Counted from the first letter of the stretch, positions 24,610 through 38,534 are shown. The stretch: DNA of 64,000 nt from Pochonia chlamydosporia 170 (GCF_001653235.2 NC_035793.1:4216001-4280000); one strand, 5' to 3'. Numbers and translations: made by a program. Notes: generated by a model from the sequence alone, not told the origin.

Positions 24610-26272
24610 GATGAAATGATGGACGTAATAGCTGGCTGCAGGAAAGTTCGTGTGATATTGGAAGAGCAAAATTGAAACGGTCAAGAAGCTTAGAGCTTGT
24701 GTGTAAGAGAAAGTTGCATCGTAAGCCAGAAGCCGATAAATCTCACCGGATGGTTTAAATGCAACTTTTTGTTAGGCAAGTTTTGGGTTCTATCTACATC
24801 CGTCTGCCCTGACATGTAATAACGCCGCCAAGAGGTAATAATAGCTGGGGATTTCAAGAATGTACCCCAACACCTTTTTCTAGTTACATGTGTCATTAGT
24901 GTGACATTGGTTTTGAGCATTTTGGAGCCGCACTCCGTCACCACGGATGAACACGCCAACTGACAAATCTGAATCGTGAACGGGTCATCTATGCCCGCTC
25001 GTTAAAAATTTTGCCGCATTCTCAGCCCTCCCACTTTCCATAGGAGGTAAATATCCCGAAACAAGATTAGGAAATTGAGGCCTTCCTGGAAGGCTTGGCT
25101 CAAGCCACGGGCGCTGGTGGCGGTTGCAAACACCGTCATGAACGACGATGACCCGTGGTGGGACAGCGATCGCCCGTCCTATCTGCAAGTTACACTCTCC
25201 ATGTGCCGTGCGGTGTAAACTATGATGGGCCAAAATCTCGTGGCGTTTGGAGCTAGAATTGGTGTCAATGGCTTACATCTGCAAGATCCTACATCATGCA
25301 AGTCCCACTTCCTACTTTCAAGCGATGCTACCACACTTCATCCATGAGTACTTGCCTTGGCAATTTCTTCGGGGGATCGTCACCAATAAAGCGACGAGTT
25401 ATAGTGAATAGAGCAGCAAAGAAGAGAGTCTGATCCCTTTACCACCAGTGAACCCACACGGACCACGGTAGCGTCGAAGTTGTGCCATGTAGGTGACATT
25501 GGGTGCGGCCGTCACGCACTATCAAGGTAAGCGGCGGGCAAAATTAGGCACCGAGTCGCGCAGTACGAGTCTGCTAAGTTCGTAAGCTGCGTAATTATAG
25601 ATAGTTCATTCTATATTTTTGGTAACGGAACTGGGGATTCGGGCGCTACTCGATTACAGTGGTCACCGTGGTATCATTTGTGGAGGGATATCATGCTAGT
25701 GGCTAACCACTATGAGAATTCTATTGCGAAACGTGGCTTTACCCGCAATAGGCATGAATTTCAGCTGGCCAAGAATTCGATTGAAACTACAGGAAGAAAG
25801 TTGGGGGCGGCGGCGGTTGACGAAGTCCACGGCCAAGTACCCATTGACCAGCCGCGACATAGCGGCAACGAGGTAGCCGAGGAGCAAACGAATAAGCTGG
25901 TATGGACTATGACCAACTTGATGCCAAGTTTGGTAAGTTTGGCACTTCAATGCGACGATCTAAACAAGTAACAGGCAGGAGAAAGAAATAGTAACTAGAT
26001 GGTTTGGATGGCAAGGATTGCATTGCAGTATAGCCTTGGCAACTGGATGGTGCTTGATCATAGTTGTGGTAGCTCTATGATGGCTCTACCGTAAGTAGAA
26101 GTACAGGAAGTTGTGTTCTTCAATATATCCTGGCTCTTTCAATTGAGTTGTGTCACTCAACCATTGTCATCCAAGTGCGGAAATAGAGAAAAGCGACATA
26201 AAGTGTGTTAGACCACACCTTGCATTACGATACACTGCATAAGACTTTACAATTACAAGAAGCATCAAGAAA
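24610..26272. promoter_or_regulatory. divergent pcbC-pcbAB promoter
   Basis: Bidirectional 1663-bp promoter. PacC core GCCAAG occurs on the plus strand at 24827-24832, 25768-25773, 25832-25837 and 25923-25928, and as CTTGGC at 25094-25099, 25356-25361 and 26035-26040. That is seven sites against under one expected by chance. CCAAT boxes lie at 25383-25387 (+) and, as ATTGG, at 24906-24910, 25258-25262 and 25498-25502. PacC and CCAAT-binding complexes are known regulators of fungal pcbC/pcbAB; binding here is inferred. Confidence 0.65.
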
Positions 26273-29200
26273 ATGCCACCTCCTTCAGAAATATTTGAGC
26301 CAATAGTGCCAACGTATGAGCCTGGCGAGGTCCCTCTAAAATTGTCACAACTAAAAGTCAATGGCAACAAACTCAATGGAAATGGGCATGCCAATGGAAC
26401 CACTGGTCATGAGCACATAAGCTCGGATGAGATTTGCAGTCCTGAATACCGAATACCCTCCGATTCTCTGGAAAAATGGAAAGACGAAGTCCAAAATATC
26501 ACAGAAAGGTGTGATTTGAGTGGATTGAGCCGAGAGCCTGTGAGGTATCAACTGGCTTCCACCGGCATGGACGGAGAAGCTCTATCTATGAAGAATCAGT
26601 CCATTGACGTCTCGGGCAGACTTTTTGGGGCAATCAAGTCTGCATTTGTAAAGAGCAAGGTCTCGCAGGAGTTGATACTGCTATTTGCAGTCCATCAGAT
26701 GCTCAAAGGGTTTGGCAATGGCTCTCATACAGTAACGGCGTCGTTTGTCGAGCAGACTAATCCTGCGAAGCCCGTGTGGACTGTGCTGCCAACCATCGCA
26801 AATCATGAGAACCAAGAAAGCAGACATGTTTCAGCAGCAATTGCGGACATGAAGGAACGCTCACAGCCTGATGACCATCCTGATGGCGCGACGGTAGTCC
26901 CAAGTGAACTGGTCAGACAAGAACTTCTGGATCTCATTGTTGTATTCAGCAAAACGCAAAAGACAGCACCTTCGATAGGTTCAATAGCTTTCCCTCTCGT
27001 ACTGCAAGTCAACATGGCAGGTTCCTGCTGGAAACTTACCATGATGTACGCCGAGAGTCTCTTCGATGCCATGGTGGTGGATAGTTTCTTGAGCGCATTG
27101 TCCACACTATTACGTGCATCAACTGAGCCGACTTTGCTTTTGGGGGATATTGAACTCCTTCCACAAGACCAAGTCAACCAGATGGAAGTGTGGAACAACA
27201 CAGATGGCGAATACCCTTCCACGAAAAGACTGCACCATTTGGTTGAAGAGGCAGCCGAGCGTTATCCAGAGAGAGTTGCATTAATTTGCGGCGAAAAGCG
27301 AATCACGTACAAGGAACTAAACGCACAAGCAAACAAGTTGGCAAACTACATTTGCTCAAAGTCAATCCAACCGGAGCAACTCATTGGCTTATTCTTGGAC
27401 AAGAGCGAGATGATGATTGAGACAATCCTTGGAGTTTGGAAATCGGGCGCAGCTCATGTTCCCATTGACCCTGCGTATCCTAATGAGAGAGTACAATTTG
27501 TACTTGATGATGTGAAAACGAAGTATATAATCGCGAGCGAGCGACACATTTGCCGACTGCGCAATGAGATCCTTGAACATCGGCAGATTGAGATCATTCC
27601 ACTTGAGTCGACAATGCGCCGCCTTGCAGAGCAACCACTGGCCGAAACATTTATTCATCTGAGTAATCGTGCATTGACTAGCAAGCAGCTCGCGTACGTA
27701 ACTTACACGTCTGGGACTACGGGATTCCCAAAAGGAATTTACAAGGAACACACGAGCGTGGTTAACAGCATCACTGATCTGTCGACCAAGTATGGAGTTA
27801 CTGGAAATGACGACGAAGTCATATTGCTATTTTCTGCATATGTCTTTGAGCCTTTTGTACGCCAGATGCTCATGGCGCTGACAACGGGAAACCAGCTCGC
27901 TATTATTGGCGATGAAGACAAATTTGACCCAAACACCTTATTACCGTACATTCGCAAACACAAGGTTACATACATAAATGGAACCGCCTCCGTTCTGCAG
28001 GAGTACGACTTCACTACTTGTCGAACCTTGAAGCGGATAATCTTGGTCGGCGAGAACCTCACAGATTCGCGCTACGGTGCACTGAGACGGCGTTTTAAAG
28101 GCAGAATATTTAACGAGTATGGCTTCACAGAGTCAGCATTCGTCACAGCGCTGAAAATATTCGAACCTGAATCACAGCGACTCGACATGAGTCTAGGAAG
28201 ACCAGTTCGCAACGTCAAATGCTACATATTGGACGCGAATTTGAAGCGGGTGCCACTTGGTGTTTCGGGAGAATTACACATTGGCGGTCTGGGTATCTCT
28301 AGAGGCTACATGAATCGAGAAGAGTTGACGCGAAAGAAGTTTCTGCCAAACCCTTATCAAACGCTCAGAGAGAGAGAGCTCGGGGTTAATGGGTTGTTGT
28401 ACAAGACTGGTGACTTGGCACGCTGGCTTCCTAGTGGCGAGGTTGAGTACTTGGGCCGCATTGACTTCCAGATTAAACTGCGAGGTATTCGAATTGAACC
28501 AGGAGAGATTGAATCAACACTAGCCTTGTACCCTGGCGTTCGGACCAGTATAGTTGTTTCTAAGAAGCTGCTCAGTTCGGGTCGCGAAACCTCCCAAGAT
28601 CATCTAGTGGGATACTTTGTCTGCGATGAAAAGACCCTCTCAGAGAATGAGTTGCTTTCCTTCCTTGAGAAGAAGCTACCACGATACATGGTACCTACCC
28701 GTTTGGTTCAGCTGCCAAATATTCCTGTTACAATTAATGGCAAGGCCGATCTCAGAGCGCTTCCGATTGTTGACGTGGCTGTCCCTGCGTCACATCATAC
28801 CAAACGCAGAGATAGACTAGATGAGAAACTGGCCGCGATTTGGGATGACGTGCTAGGAGTATCTGCAGAAACCATGGGCCTCGAGCAAAACTTCTTCCGC
28901 TTAGGTGGCCATAGCATCACCTGCATTCAGCTGATTGCTCGTGTAAGAAAGCATCTTGGCGTGGGAATTAGCATTGAGGAAGTTTTCGAAACGCGGACTC
29001 TGCAAGCCATGGCGGACTTATTGCGATTGAAGACCCAGGAGAATGGAGTTTTGGTAAATGGCGATAGACATGACATTTCGCAGTTCATTGAGCACGTAGA
29101 GACGAATGGCCTGACCGAGGCCCGTTATATGGCCAATAGTTTACAGCAGGGATTTGTTTACCATTCCTTGAAATCACAGCAGACGGACGCTTATATCATG

Positions 29201-32200
29201 CAATCCGTTTTGGAGTACGGATTATCTCTAAACGAAGAGTTGTATCGTGCGGCATGGGAGCATGTTCACCGAGAATATCCGGCATTGAGAATCCGTTTCG
29301 CCTGGGAAACAGACGTAATGCAGGTAGTTGATCCAGAAGCTAAGCTTGACTGGAGAGTCATTGATGGCACGAATTTACAGAGCGAAGGGAGCCGGCGGCA
29401 ACTCCTTGATGAAAAACTTCGCGGAGATCACGCAGAAGGTTATCATCTCAACATGGGATGCTTGATGAGAGTATACTTTATTCAAATGCGTGGTGAGAAG
29501 TCTATGGGTATATTCAGCTGCCATCACTCAATTCTCGATGGTTGGAGCTTGCCCTTGCTCTTTGACCATGTCCATGAAACGTATCTCTCTTTGACGAATG
29601 GAGTCAAACCCCACACAGACGAAGAGTCTGCCTATTTGGATGCTCAAACTTATCTTCAAGGCCACCGTGATGACCATTTGGAGTTTTGGGCCAAGCAAAT
29701 TGACCAGGTTGAAGAACGATGTGACTTGAATGCCCTGCTCAACGAGGCAAGTCGGTACAAAGTGCCTCTTGGCGACTATGATCAAATACAAGAGCAGAAG
29801 CAACGGAGTATTTTCTTGCCGCGGAATGCGTCCATGGTCAAACTGCTGGAACAATGCTCCGCTATGGGCATCACTCTTCACTCCATCTTACAGTTGATCT
29901 GGCATCTTGTCCTTCATGCGTACGGAGGCGGAAGCCACACCATCACTGGTACAACTATCTCTGGTCGCAATCTACCAATTGAAGGAATTGAGCGTTCCAT
30001 CGGCTTGTTTATTAACACTCTACCTCTTATTCTCGACCACACACGGTACAGAGACTTGTCGGCCCTGGATGCCATTTCCCTAGTACAAAGTCAGGTGAAT
30101 GCGATGAACTCAAGGGGTAACGTCGAATTAGGTCGACTACGCAAAGACGACCTAAAGCATGGTCTTTTTGATACGTTATTTGTATTGGAGAACTATCCAA
30201 ACCTGGATGAGTCACGAAGAGAACAACACAAAGCGTTGCTGAAGTATCGCATTGTGGGCGGAACAGAGAAGCTCAGCTATCCATTAGCTGTAGTTGCGCA
30301 AGAGGTCGACGACAAAGGATGCGATTTTACAATTTGTTATGCTAGCGAGCTGTTCGGCGATGATACGATCCAAGTTTTACTGCAGACTGTGCATGATACA
30401 CTGGAAAATATCGCCCGCGATGCTCACGCACCAATTCGAGATATTGAATATCTGTCGATAGACCAGTTGAAGCAGCTGGATAAGTGGAACTCTACAAGTG
30501 ACGAGTTTCCCAGTGGTACATTGCATTCACTGTTTGAGACAGAGGCACAGCAGAAGCCAAGCAAGACAGCAGTCATTTATGAACATCGGAAGCTCACGTA
30601 CCACGAGTTGAATTGCAGATCGAATTCACTAGCTTACCATCTGCTGGCAAAGGCTCCGATCAAGCCTAATAAGCTAGTGGCCTTGGTCATCGAGAAGAGC
30701 GAGCATTTGATCACCAGTATTCTTGCTGTCTGGAAATCTGGCGGCGCATATGTCCCAATTGATCCCAGCTATCCAGATGACCGCATCAAATATATCTTGG
30801 ATGACACCTCCGCCTTGGCAATTATTGCAGATGAGAAGTACTTGGACCGCTTGGCTAGCATCTCCGAGGGCAACTCAATACCTATCATTTCTTCTGAAAC
30901 GGGTGCAAAATTGCCACCGAGTCCAACCCATCCGGTTACGTCTTGTACCGCGATGGATCTCGCGTATGTCATGTACACCTCTGGCACGACTGGGCGACCT
31001 AAAGGTGTGATGGTAGAACACCATGGCGTTGTCAACCTTGCTGTCTCTCTAAGCAAGATCTTCGGACTCAGAGATACGGTTGACGAAGTCATACTCTCCT
31101 TTTCCAATTACGTTTTCGACCACTTTGTCGAGCAAATGACGGACGCTTTGCTCAATGGCCAAACCCTACTTGTGCTTAACGATGAGATGCGAGGGGACAA
31201 GGAACGACTGTATCAATACATTGAGACAAATCGGGTTACCTACCTCTCTGGTACTCCGTCTGTTATCTCCATGTATGAATTCAGCCGTTTTAGAAACCAT
31301 TTGCGACGGATCGACTGTGTTGGAGAAGCTTTCAGTGAGCCAGTGTTTGACAAAATCCGTGAAAGCTTCCCTGGGTTGATCATCAATGGCTACGGTCCCA
31401 CTGAGGTTTCCATCACAACTCACAAGCGGCTGTACCCATTTCCAGAGAGACGCACCGACAAGAGCATTGGCAAACAAGTAGCCAATAGCACCAGTTATGT
31501 CCTCAATGACGACATGAAGCGTGTCCCGATAGGTGCTGTTGGAGAACTCTACTTGGGTGGCGATGGTGTAGCTCGTGGATACCACAATCGGGCTGATCTT
31601 ACTGCGGAACGATTCCCTCCCAATCCTTTCCAAACGGAGCAAGAAAAAATCGAGGGAAGGAATGCACGTCTCTACAAAACAGGTGATTTGGTTAGGTGGA
31701 TCGAGTCTGCTGATGGTGAAGTGGAATATCTGGGACGAAACGATTTCCAAGTTAAGATTCGAGGGCAGCGGATCGAACTAGGAGAGATTGAAGCCATACT
31801 ATGTTCATATCCTGAGATTGAACAGTCTATTGTTCTCGCAAAGGAGAGACCATCCGATGGTCAGAAGTACCTCATTGGATATTATGTTTCTTCCGGTCTC
31901 CTTTCACCGCAAGCAATCCGGCGGTTTTTGCAGAGTAGGCTACCTACCTACATGGTGCCTTCTCGATTGATGGCAATGGACAAATTTCCAGTTACCGTGA
32001 GCGGTAAGCTTGATTCTAAAGCTCTACCTGTACCTGAGGATACCGCCGAAGACGAAGTGGTACCTCCTCGTACCGAGATTGAGAAAATTCTCGCGAAGAT
32101 CTGGGCCGGGCTTCTGGATATTCCTGTGGAAAGCATTAGCATCTATAGCGACTTCTTTGGCTTGGGCGGAGATAGTTTACGAAGCACTAAGTTATCTTTT

Positions 32201-35200
32201 GCAGCTATGAAGGCACTTGGTGTGTCTGTTACTGTCAATCATTTGTTCAAGTATCCGACGATCGAGGCATTCGCTCGTTGGATTGCGGCCGGCGCGACCG
32301 AAGTTCGGAATCTTGCGCCATTAGCAAAGGAGGCATTGGTATATATCCCAGTATCTCCTGCTCAGGAAAGACTTTTGTTTCTCCAAAACTTTGCTCAAGA
32401 TGGCAACGCGTACAATATCTCGTTTCTTCAGGAGCTTGACACCACCGTGTGCTTAACATCGCTCGAAAATGCTGTTAAAGCTGTCGTGGGGCGACACGAG
32501 AGTCTCCGAACGGTTCTTGTTCGTCCCCATGATAGCTCTAAATTTCAGCAGAAGATATTGAGTGAAGATGACGCTCGGAATCTTCTCTTAGTGGACATCC
32601 TACAGCCTGGCTCTGAAGACGATATGCAGCTGCAAATGGCCAAGGCTGTTGAGCAGGTCTTTTGTTTGGAGTCTGAGCCACCATTCAAGATGACCATCTA
32701 TCGACTAGCACATAGCAAGAAAACTTACTGCAGTTTTGTTTTCCACCATATCGCATTTGACGCATGGTCTTGGGAGCTTTTCAGAAGAGATTTGATGGCG
32801 TACTACGACAAGTTCATCAACCACCAGAGCGTAACTACTCTGCCAATATTGCCAGTACAGTACAAAGAATATGCGGTAGAGCACCGTCAAACTCTTTCAT
32901 CACGGCGTTATGAGGTATTGTCCGAATTTTGGAAAGGCAAATTGGAGGGCTTTACGCCTTTGTCGCTAGCTACGGATAAGCCGAGACCGAGCAGATTTGA
33001 CTACATTGGAAGTGACTTGCGCTTATCTGTTGATTCTGATCTTGCGTCAAAACTACGAAACTTGGCGAAACATGAAGGTGCGAGCTTATACACAGTCATG
33101 CTCGCAGCTTACTGCTACCTCCTGAGCGTGTATACTATGCAAGACACAATTGCTATAGGTGTTCCTGCTTCGCACCGAAGTCGTCTGGAATATGAATCAG
33201 TGATTGGGTTTTTCGTAAACTTGTTACCGCTGCAGGTTACGTTGGGCGATGTGGATGTGCGTGGTCTGATCGCGTCAGTTCAAAGGCAGTTAGTTGATGC
33301 GCAAATTCACATGGACATGCCATTCCAGGATATCGTCAAGTTGTCAGAGGAGATACATGACCCAAGTCGCCATCCTCTAGTTCAGACGGTGTTCAATTGG
33401 GAAACCGAAAGCGGCAACTCTCAAGGCGCAGACGAGGCTGGTTTACTCTGCGACTATAGTCCGACCATTGGCTTGGCTTCCGTGGCTAAATTCGACTTGA
33501 ATGTCACAGTGGCAGAACAAGAAAATGGTGCAATGCAAGTCAACTTCAACTACGCCACGAGTTTGTTTGAAGAGTGCACTATTCGGAGTTTTATGCACAG
33601 CTATCAACAGATTCTTCAGCGGCTGGCAGACGTGGACGTTCGGTCCAGCATTTCTGGCCTTTTACCAGCAACCGCTATTACTTATCAAGATTATCATCAG
33701 CACTCTGATACCCCCAAAGTGCCATCTCTTGCCGCTCTATTTGAGAATCAAGTCAGTCTCAACTCTGAGCAAATTGCTGTCGTCGGAGACAAGTGCAAAA
33801 TATCATATGGCGACCTCAATGCCAGGGCGAATCAACTCGCGCACTGGATACTCGCAAACATAGCTGTCAAGAAAGATGATCCCATTGCCCTTATGTTGGG
33901 CAAGGGCATTGACATGATAGTCAGTATTCTTGCGGTTTGGAAAGCTGGAGCTGCTTACGTTCCCTTGGATCCGGATTATCCTACTCAACGTACCAAGCAT
34001 ATCCTTGAACAAACAAAAGCAAAGCTACTAATCACTTCGTCGAGCTACAAACCTATAGCAGAAATCGCCCACGACATTCAGATTCTCATGATTGACAATC
34101 TTGAGACATCAAACGCGGTCAAGATGCAGCCGTCGACCAACCCTGCATTGCCAACAGGCCCAACACCTGGCCTTGCGTACATTATCTTCACCTCTGGCAC
34201 TACTGGAAAACCCAAAGGTGTGCTGGTTGAGCAACAAAGCGTTACCAAATTCTGTGAAACTCTGGCTAGACGCTATTTTGGCGCTACAAATAGCCCACAA
34301 GCTATCTTGTTTCTCTCTAATTATGTCTTCGATTTCTCTATTGAGCAAATTGGTCTCTCTATTCTCAGTGGCAACAAGCTTATTATTCCACCTGACGAAG
34401 GCATAACTCACGAGAGCTTTTACGAGATGGCAAATATGGAGAGGCTTTCCTATCTCAGCGGAACTCCATCTGTACTTCAACAGATCCAACTCTCTCGACT
34501 TCAGCATCTTCAAATGATCACCGCAGCTGGTGAGGAGTTCCATTCCTCACAATACGACAACATCCGTGCGCAATTTAAGGGACCGGTGAATAACGCGTAC
34601 GGTGTCACAGAAACAACAGTGTATAATCTGGTGACGGGATTTCCCGCAGGCGCCGCATTCAATAAAGCTCTTTGTGATGAACTACCTGGAAGCAGGGCCT
34701 ATGTGCTCAATGATAGATTGCAGCACGTTCCGCTGTATGCCGTCGGGGAACTATACATAGCTGGCGACTGTATTGCACGTGGCTATCTCAACCAAACTTC
34801 CTTGACCATGGAGCGATTTGTTGCCAATCCTATCGACACGAACGAGGCTTTCAGGACAATGTACAAGACCGGAGACTTAGTCAGGTACTGTGGTCCTGGC
34901 AGGATTGAATACATCGGGCGACGAGATCAGCAAGTGAAACTCAGAGGATTTCGCATCGAATTGTCCGAAGTTCAAGCCTGTTTAGCTTCCGTGCAAGGCG
35001 TGCGAGAAGCGGCTGTTGTACCACACTATGAAGAAAGTAACCAGAAATCGCGGACAGCATCCAAACTCATCGCTTACTATACCCTTGGCGATGGATGTTC
35101 AAAATCTACATTAGATGTTCACCATGCCGTTGCTACAAAACTTCCGAATTTCATGATCCCGAGCAATTTTCACCATGTTGAAGGGTCGCTTCCAGTTACT

Positions 35201-37534
35201 ATCAATGGGAAACTAGATGTCAAGCGACTAGCGACATTGCAACATCAACAAAATACTGTCGCCTACACCGCGCCACGGAATCTGCTTGAAGTCAAACTTT
35301 GCCAACTTTGGGCTTCCGCAGTCGGTAGTGGTTGCTGCGGCATTGACGACGACTTGTTCAAGATGGGTGGTGATAGTCTTACATCTCTACAGCTTGTCGG
35401 GGATATACATCGCCAGCTAGGTAGAAAGGTCACAATCAAGGACCTGTTCTTACAGCGCACGGTCAGGGCCATTCATGACAATGTGTTTGCCAAAGATCAA
35501 AACCTTGCGCTGTTACCCCGTCTCCGGGCCGACCAAGGCTTGGTGGAGGGTGATGCGCCGATGCTGCCAATACAGAACTGGTTTCTGGTCAAGAAGCTGA
35601 AACATCCTGCGTTCTGGAATCACTGCTTTTCTATTCGTACACCGCAGTTAGATATCGACAAGTTGAAACGGGCCGTGGGGATGCTTCAAGATCGTCATGA
35701 CGTTCTCAGGATGCGGCTGCACAAGAGCAGTGGCCGCTATAAACAAACATTCCCAATGGACTTCGAAAGGATTGAGTTACAAGCACTGGATGTAAGAGGA
35801 ATTCAAGGAACTGAGATTATGCGAAACACTTTGTCCCAGTGGCAGTCTGAGTTTGACTTTGAGCATGGCCCCTTATTCTCCATGGCATATCTCCACGGGT
35901 ACGAAGACGGGTCAGCAAGGATCTGGTGTTCTTTCCATCACCTAATCATGGACTCTGTGAGCTGGAGCATTATCAAGTCGGACTTGCACGGGCTATACCA
36001 TGGAATGGAGCTTGGTATGAAGAGCAGCAGTGTCCAACAGTGGGCGTTGGCGGTTCAACAGTATACCATGCCATCTTCGGAAAGAATATACTGGAAGGAA
36101 CAAAGAGCGAAAACGCTTCAAGGCGCGAAAGTCCCTCCACAAGATTCCGACATCGCCACATACTGTGAAGAAAAGCTCTCTCAAAAGGAGACTATATCCC
36201 TTCTGCAACATGCTTGCCCGCGCCTCGGTGTGGGAATGCTGGATGTTCTTTTGACTGCTGTGGGTTATACGCTGCAGCAGGTCAAACCAGGCTCACCAAG
36301 CATGGTAACCATCGAAGGCCATGGTCGTGAGGAAAGTGTTGATCCTTCTCTGGACGTCAGTCGGACCATCGGATGGTTCACCAGCATGTACCCGTTTGAG
36401 ATTCCACAAGTCAATGACCTTGTTCAGGGCCCTCTTGACGTCAAACAAAGCTTGAAGAAAGTCCCTAATAAAGGTATCGGGTATGGGCCATGTTACGGCT
36501 ATCTACAGGACTCTTTACCCCCTATCAGTGTCAACTATTTAGGCCGCATCGACCAAAGCCGAAAAGGTAGGGGAGATTGGTACCTGGTTTTGGGTGAGAC
36601 GGAACTTCGTCCTGGGTTGTATACACATCCAGAGGATAGAGGTCGAAGCTCCTCCATGGTTGACATCACTTTTGCTGTGGCCAATGAGCAACTGACAATT
36701 GACATGAGCAGCTGCTTAGATGAGACTACCAACAACTCGATGCTACGTACGATAAAGGGCACGTTGCAGAGTGTCATTGACGCCGCCATGGCTGAAGACT
36801 TGCCAACTCAGACTGATTTGGATGTTGGACTGGTCTTCACGCCCTACTTTGCATTCGATGATGGGGACAGGCAAGGTCCCTATCTGTTCATGCTGCCCCC
36901 TGGTGAAGGCGGAGCTGAAAGTTACTTTCACAATGTCGTCCAAGGCCTACCAAATCAGAGGTTGATTGTATTCAACAACCATTATCGAGATTGCGGGACA
37001 CTATCGACATTTGAGGGCTTGGCAGAGTACTATATCTCACATATTCGAGAAGTTCAACCTGAAGGGCCGTATCATATGCTGGGTTGGAGCTTTGGTGGTA
37101 TCCTCGGTATGGAAATCGCCCAGCGCCTAGCAAATGGCGGTGACAAAATCGGTACCATGGCACTTATCGACCCATACTTTGACATTCCTTGGGTAACAAG
37201 GGAGATTGGTGAAGAAAACAACCAGGTCCTCGACCAAATCTACTACAATTACAGACCAGATCCTGCGGGCTTCCGTGCCGTAGAGAAGGCTACCGATCAA
37301 CTGGTATTGTTCAAAGCTGGGAGTACAGAGGGTACAAGTGGTACTCCGACGCAGAGGCAATTGTATGAATGGTATGCCAAGTCTTCGAACAACAACCTGG
37401 AGAATTACGTGAGTAGATCTCGAATCGAGTTCTTCCCTCTGCAGGGGACCCATTTCACATGGGTAAATTATTCCGAACAAGTACGGCGCATGTGTCAGAT
37501 CGTCTCAGAAGGATTGAACAAAAGAAAAAGCTGA
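26273..37534 (+). CDS. pcbAB: delta-(L-alpha-aminoadipyl)-L-cysteinyl-D-valine synthetase (ACVS)
   Basis: Three-module non-ribosomal peptide synthetase making the LLD-ACV tripeptide. One uninterrupted 3753-aa frame, within the size range of fungal ACVS. Order: degenerate N-terminal condensation-like region (~1-300); A1 (~320-800, [11 protein letters not shown] near 477); T1 with Ser881 (LGGHSI); C with His1084-His1085-x3-Asp1089; A2 ([11 protein letters not shown] near 1568); T2 with Ser1968 (LGGDSL); C with His2158-His2159-x3-Asp2163; A3 ([11 protein letters not shown] near 2639); T3 with Ser3035 (MGGDSL); epimerisation domain with His3222-His3223-x3-Asp3227; thioesterase with Ser3606 (GWSFGG). 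Specificity-pocket starts E-P-R (FEPFVRQ), D-H-E (FDHFVEQ) and D-F-E (FDFSIEQ) fit the known aminoadipate, Cys and Val codes. Lack of introns fits the accepted bacterial origin. Confidence 0.98.
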   Translation: MPPPSEIFEPIVPTYEPGEVPLKLSQLKVNGNKLNGNGHANGTTGHEHISSDEICSPEYRIPSDSLEKWKDEVQNITERCDLSGLSREPVRYQLASTGMDGEALSMKNQSIDVSGRLFGAIKSAFVKSKVSQELILLFAVHQMLKGFGNGSHTVTASFVEQTNPAKPVWTVLPTIANHENQESRHVSAAIADMKERSQPDDHPDGATVVPSELVRQELLDLIVVFSKTQKTAPSIGSIAFPLVLQVNMAGSCWKLTMMYAESLFDAMVVDSFLSALSTLLRASTEPTLLLGDIELLPQDQVNQMEVWNNTDGEYPSTKRLHHLVEEAAERYPERVALICGEKRITYKELNAQANKLANYICSKSIQPEQLIGLFLDKSEMMIETILGVWKSGAAHVPIDPAYPNERVQFVLDDVKTKYIIASERHICRLRNEILEHRQIEIIPLESTMRRLAEQPLAETFIHLSNRALTSKQLAYVTYTSGTTGFPKGIYKEHTSVVNSITDLSTKYGVTGNDDEVILLFSAYVFEPFVRQMLMALTTGNQLAIIGDEDKFDPNTLLPYIRKHKVTYINGTASVLQEYDFTTCRTLKRIILVGENLTDSRYGALRRRFKGRIFNEYGFTESAFVTALKIFEPESQRLDMSLGRPVRNVKCYILDANLKRVPLGVSGELHIGGLGISRGYMNREELTRKKFLPNPYQTLRERELGVNGLLYKTGDLARWLPSGEVEYLGRIDFQIKLRGIRIEPGEIESTLALYPGVRTSIVVSKKLLSSGRETSQDHLVGYFVCDEKTLSENELLSFLEKKLPRYMVPTRLVQLPNIPVTINGKADLRALPIVDVAVPASHHTKRRDRLDEKLAAIWDDVLGVSAETMGLEQNFFRLGGHSITCIQLIARVRKHLGVGISIEEVFETRTLQAMADLLRLKTQENGVLVNGDRHDISQFIEHVETNGLTEARYMANSLQQGFVYHSLKSQQTDAYIMQSVLEYGLSLNEELYRAAWEHVHREYPALRIRFAWETDVMQVVDPEAKLDWRVIDGTNLQSEGSRRQLLDEKLRGDHAEGYHLNMGCLMRVYFIQMRGEKSMGIFSCHHSILDGWSLPLLFDHVHETYLSLTNGVKPHTDEESAYLDAQTYLQGHRDDHLEFWAKQIDQVEERCDLNALLNEASRYKVPLGDYDQIQEQKQRSIFLPRNASMVKLLEQCSAMGITLHSILQLIWHLVLHAYGGGSHTITGTTISGRNLPIEGIERSIGLFINTLPLILDHTRYRDLSALDAISLVQSQVNAMNSRGNVELGRLRKDDLKHGLFDTLFVLENYPNLDESRREQHKALLKYRIVGGTEKLSYPLAVVAQEVDDKGCDFTICYASELFGDDTIQVLLQTVHDTLENIARDAHAPIRDIEYLSIDQLKQLDKWNSTSDEFPSGTLHSLFETEAQQKPSKTAVIYEHRKLTYHELNCRSNSLAYHLLAKAPIKPNKLVALVIEKSEHLITSILAVWKSGGAYVPIDPSYPDDRIKYILDDTSALAIIADEKYLDRLASISEGNSIPIISSETGAKLPPSPTHPVTSCTAMDLAYVMYTSGTTGRPKGVMVEHHGVVNLAVSLSKIFGLRDTVDEVILSFSNYVFDHFVEQMTDALLNGQTLLVLNDEMRGDKERLYQYIETNRVTYLSGTPSVISMYEFSRFRNHLRRIDCVGEAFSEPVFDKIRESFPGLIINGYGPTEVSITTHKRLYPFPERRTDKSIGKQVANSTSYVLNDDMKRVPIGAVGELYLGGDGVARGYHNRADLTAERFPPNPFQTEQEKIEGRNARLYKTGDLVRWIESADGEVEYLGRNDFQVKIRGQRIELGEIEAILCSYPEIEQSIVLAKERPSDGQKYLIGYYVSSGLLSPQAIRRFLQSRLPTYMVPSRLMAMDKFPVTVSGKLDSKALPVPEDTAEDEVVPPRTEIEKILAKIWAGLLDIPVESISIYSDFFGLGGDSLRSTKLSFAAMKALGVSVTVNHLFKYPTIEAFARWIAAGATEVRNLAPLAKEALVYIPVSPAQERLLFLQNFAQDGNAYNISFLQELDTTVCLTSLENAVKAVVGRHESLRTVLVRPHDSSKFQQKILSEDDARNLLLVDILQPGSEDDMQLQMAKAVEQVFCLESEPPFKMTIYRLAHSKKTYCSFVFHHIAFDAWSWELFRRDLMAYYDKFINHQSVTTLPILPVQYKEYAVEHRQTLSSRRYEVLSEFWKGKLEGFTPLSLATDKPRPSRFDYIGSDLRLSVDSDLASKLRNLAKHEGASLYTVMLAAYCYLLSVYTMQDTIAIGVPASHRSRLEYESVIGFFVNLLPLQVTLGDVDVRGLIASVQRQLVDAQIHMDMPFQDIVKLSEEIHDPSRHPLVQTVFNWETESGNSQGADEAGLLCDYSPTIGLASVAKFDLNVTVAEQENGAMQVNFNYATSLFEECTIRSFMHSYQQILQRLADVDVRSSISGLLPATAITYQDYHQHSDTPKVPSLAALFENQVSLNSEQIAVVGDKCKISYGDLNARANQLAHWILANIAVKKDDPIALMLGKGIDMIVSILAVWKAGAAYVPLDPDYPTQRTKHILEQTKAKLLITSSSYKPIAEIAHDIQILMIDNLETSNAVKMQPSTNPALPTGPTPGLAYIIFTSGTTGKPKGVLVEQQSVTKFCETLARRYFGATNSPQAILFLSNYVFDFSIEQIGLSILSGNKLIIPPDEGITHESFYEMANMERLSYLSGTPSVLQQIQLSRLQHLQMITAAGEEFHSSQYDNIRAQFKGPVNNAYGVTETTVYNLVTGFPAGAAFNKALCDELPGSRAYVLNDRLQHVPLYAVGELYIAGDCIARGYLNQTSLTMERFVANPIDTNEAFRTMYKTGDLVRYCGPGRIEYIGRRDQQVKLRGFRIELSEVQACLASVQGVREAAVVPHYEESNQKSRTASKLIAYYTLGDGCSKSTLDVHHAVATKLPNFMIPSNFHHVEGSLPVTINGKLDVKRLATLQHQQNTVAYTAPRNLLEVKLCQLWASAVGSGCCGIDDDLFKMGGDSLTSLQLVGDIHRQLGRKVTIKDLFLQRTVRAIHDNVFAKDQNLALLPRLRADQGLVEGDAPMLPIQNWFLVKKLKHPAFWNHCFSIRTPQLDIDKLKRAVGMLQDRHDVLRMRLHKSSGRYKQTFPMDFERIELQALDVRGIQGTEIMRNTLSQWQSEFDFEHGPLFSMAYLHGYEDGSARIWCSFHHLIMDSVSWSIIKSDLHGLYHGMELGMKSSSVQQWALAVQQYTMPSSERIYWKEQRAKTLQGAKVPPQDSDIATYCEEKLSQKETISLLQHACPRLGVGMLDVLLTAVGYTLQQVKPGSPSMVTIEGHGREESVDPSLDVSRTIGWFTSMYPFEIPQVNDLVQGPLDVKQSLKKVPNKGIGYGPCYGYLQDSLPPISVNYLGRIDQSRKGRGDWYLVLGETELRPGLYTHPEDRGRSSSMVDITFAVANEQLTIDMSSCLDETTNNSMLRTIKGTLQSVIDAAMAEDLPTQTDLDVGLVFTPYFAFDDGDRQGPYLFMLPPGEGGAESYFHNVVQGLPNQRLIVFNNHYRDCGTLSTFEGLAEYYISHIREVQPEGPYHMLGWSFGGILGMEIAQRLANGGDKIGTMALIDPYFDIPWVTREIGEENNQVLDQIYYNYRPDPAGFRAVEKATDQLVLFKAGSTEGTSGTPTQRQLYEWYAKSSNNNLENYVSRSRIEFFPLQGTHFTWVNYSEQVRRMCQIVSEGLNKRKS

Positions 37535-38534
37535 ATGGCTGCATAATTTGAGACGGGGCTGATGTTGGAGGAGAATAACCCTTACCACTTGAAACAGCCT
37601 CCAATGCTCAGAGCTACTGATGGCACTACGGCTATGTTCTGTATAGTTGGTTAGTTAGGCGATTATATGACCAGCACTTCTTTCAAGCCTCATGAGTACC
37701 TAGGTAGTTTCCTAGTGAATCGCGACAAGATACTTCGCTTTGACTGACAGGGCATTGATGAAGGTCGCTCCTTCCCTTACTGGTTGTGACTCCACTTCGT
37801 GTTTCCGTACCGTCGGGCCGGACCGTCCAAGATCCACACACGGCCAGATCCGGAAATTACGGGAAAGGCGAAATGACACTCCGGTCGACATGTTCCTCGT
37901 TGTGAACGGTAACCAAGGGTAATTCGTGATGCATGCAATGTATCTTCGTATCATACATCTGAACGGGCATGTGCCAGGTCGTGCATCACGGGCACACATA
38001 TCCCCGCCAGTCAAAATATCATCGACTTGCGTCAGACGCTGAGGAGCTGTAACGGCTCGCCCCCAACTCAAAGCCACGTTTATTTTAACCGCGCATCCTG
38101 AATCCAATATGTCTCGAAGTGTTACCGGGCTGATGTGCTGCCACAGGGCTGAGTGAGCATATGCACAGGACAAACAAATGGACAAACAAATGGTTGCTTT
38201 CAGCTTCACATATCAGAACAGGTTCGAGGCCCGCATGGAGTTGGTGGCGCACTCCAACGTGAGATTCTCAGCCCTGGCATTAGATGTAGTGCCGGGCCAT
38301 TTAAGAATATTAATTTCAGCTGCATTAGAGTGAGGGTAGCCGGGAGCCTCACTAGAGATCGGTTCTATTGTGGTATCTGTGCCGTGTGCGTTGAGGGTGA
38401 ACGAAGTCAATAGTTTAATAAATGCGACAAGCCGTCCGTGGAAGAATTATCCTTTGAAGGGGCTTTCCTCATGTGATAATGATGTATTAGCGACATACCA
38501 ACAAACCACCCAATCTTAAAGTAACACACAAGCC
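37535..38534. other. intergenic, right edge of the beta-lactam cluster
   Basis: 1 kb between pcbAB and the PNP gene. The direct repeat GGACAAACAAAT occurs twice in tandem near 38167-38190. No coding exon is recognised. It presumably holds the pcbAB terminator and the promoter of the next gene. Confidence 0.4.

Noticed and set aside
24610..24684. 25-residue N-terminal extension of PcbC from an upstream Met
   Set aside because: The family start MGSVS is at 24609 and gives the expected 331 aa; the extension is unlike any IPNS.
38160..38195. Short tandem repeat GGACAAACAAAT
   Set aside because: Only two units; too small to call a satellite or functional repeat.
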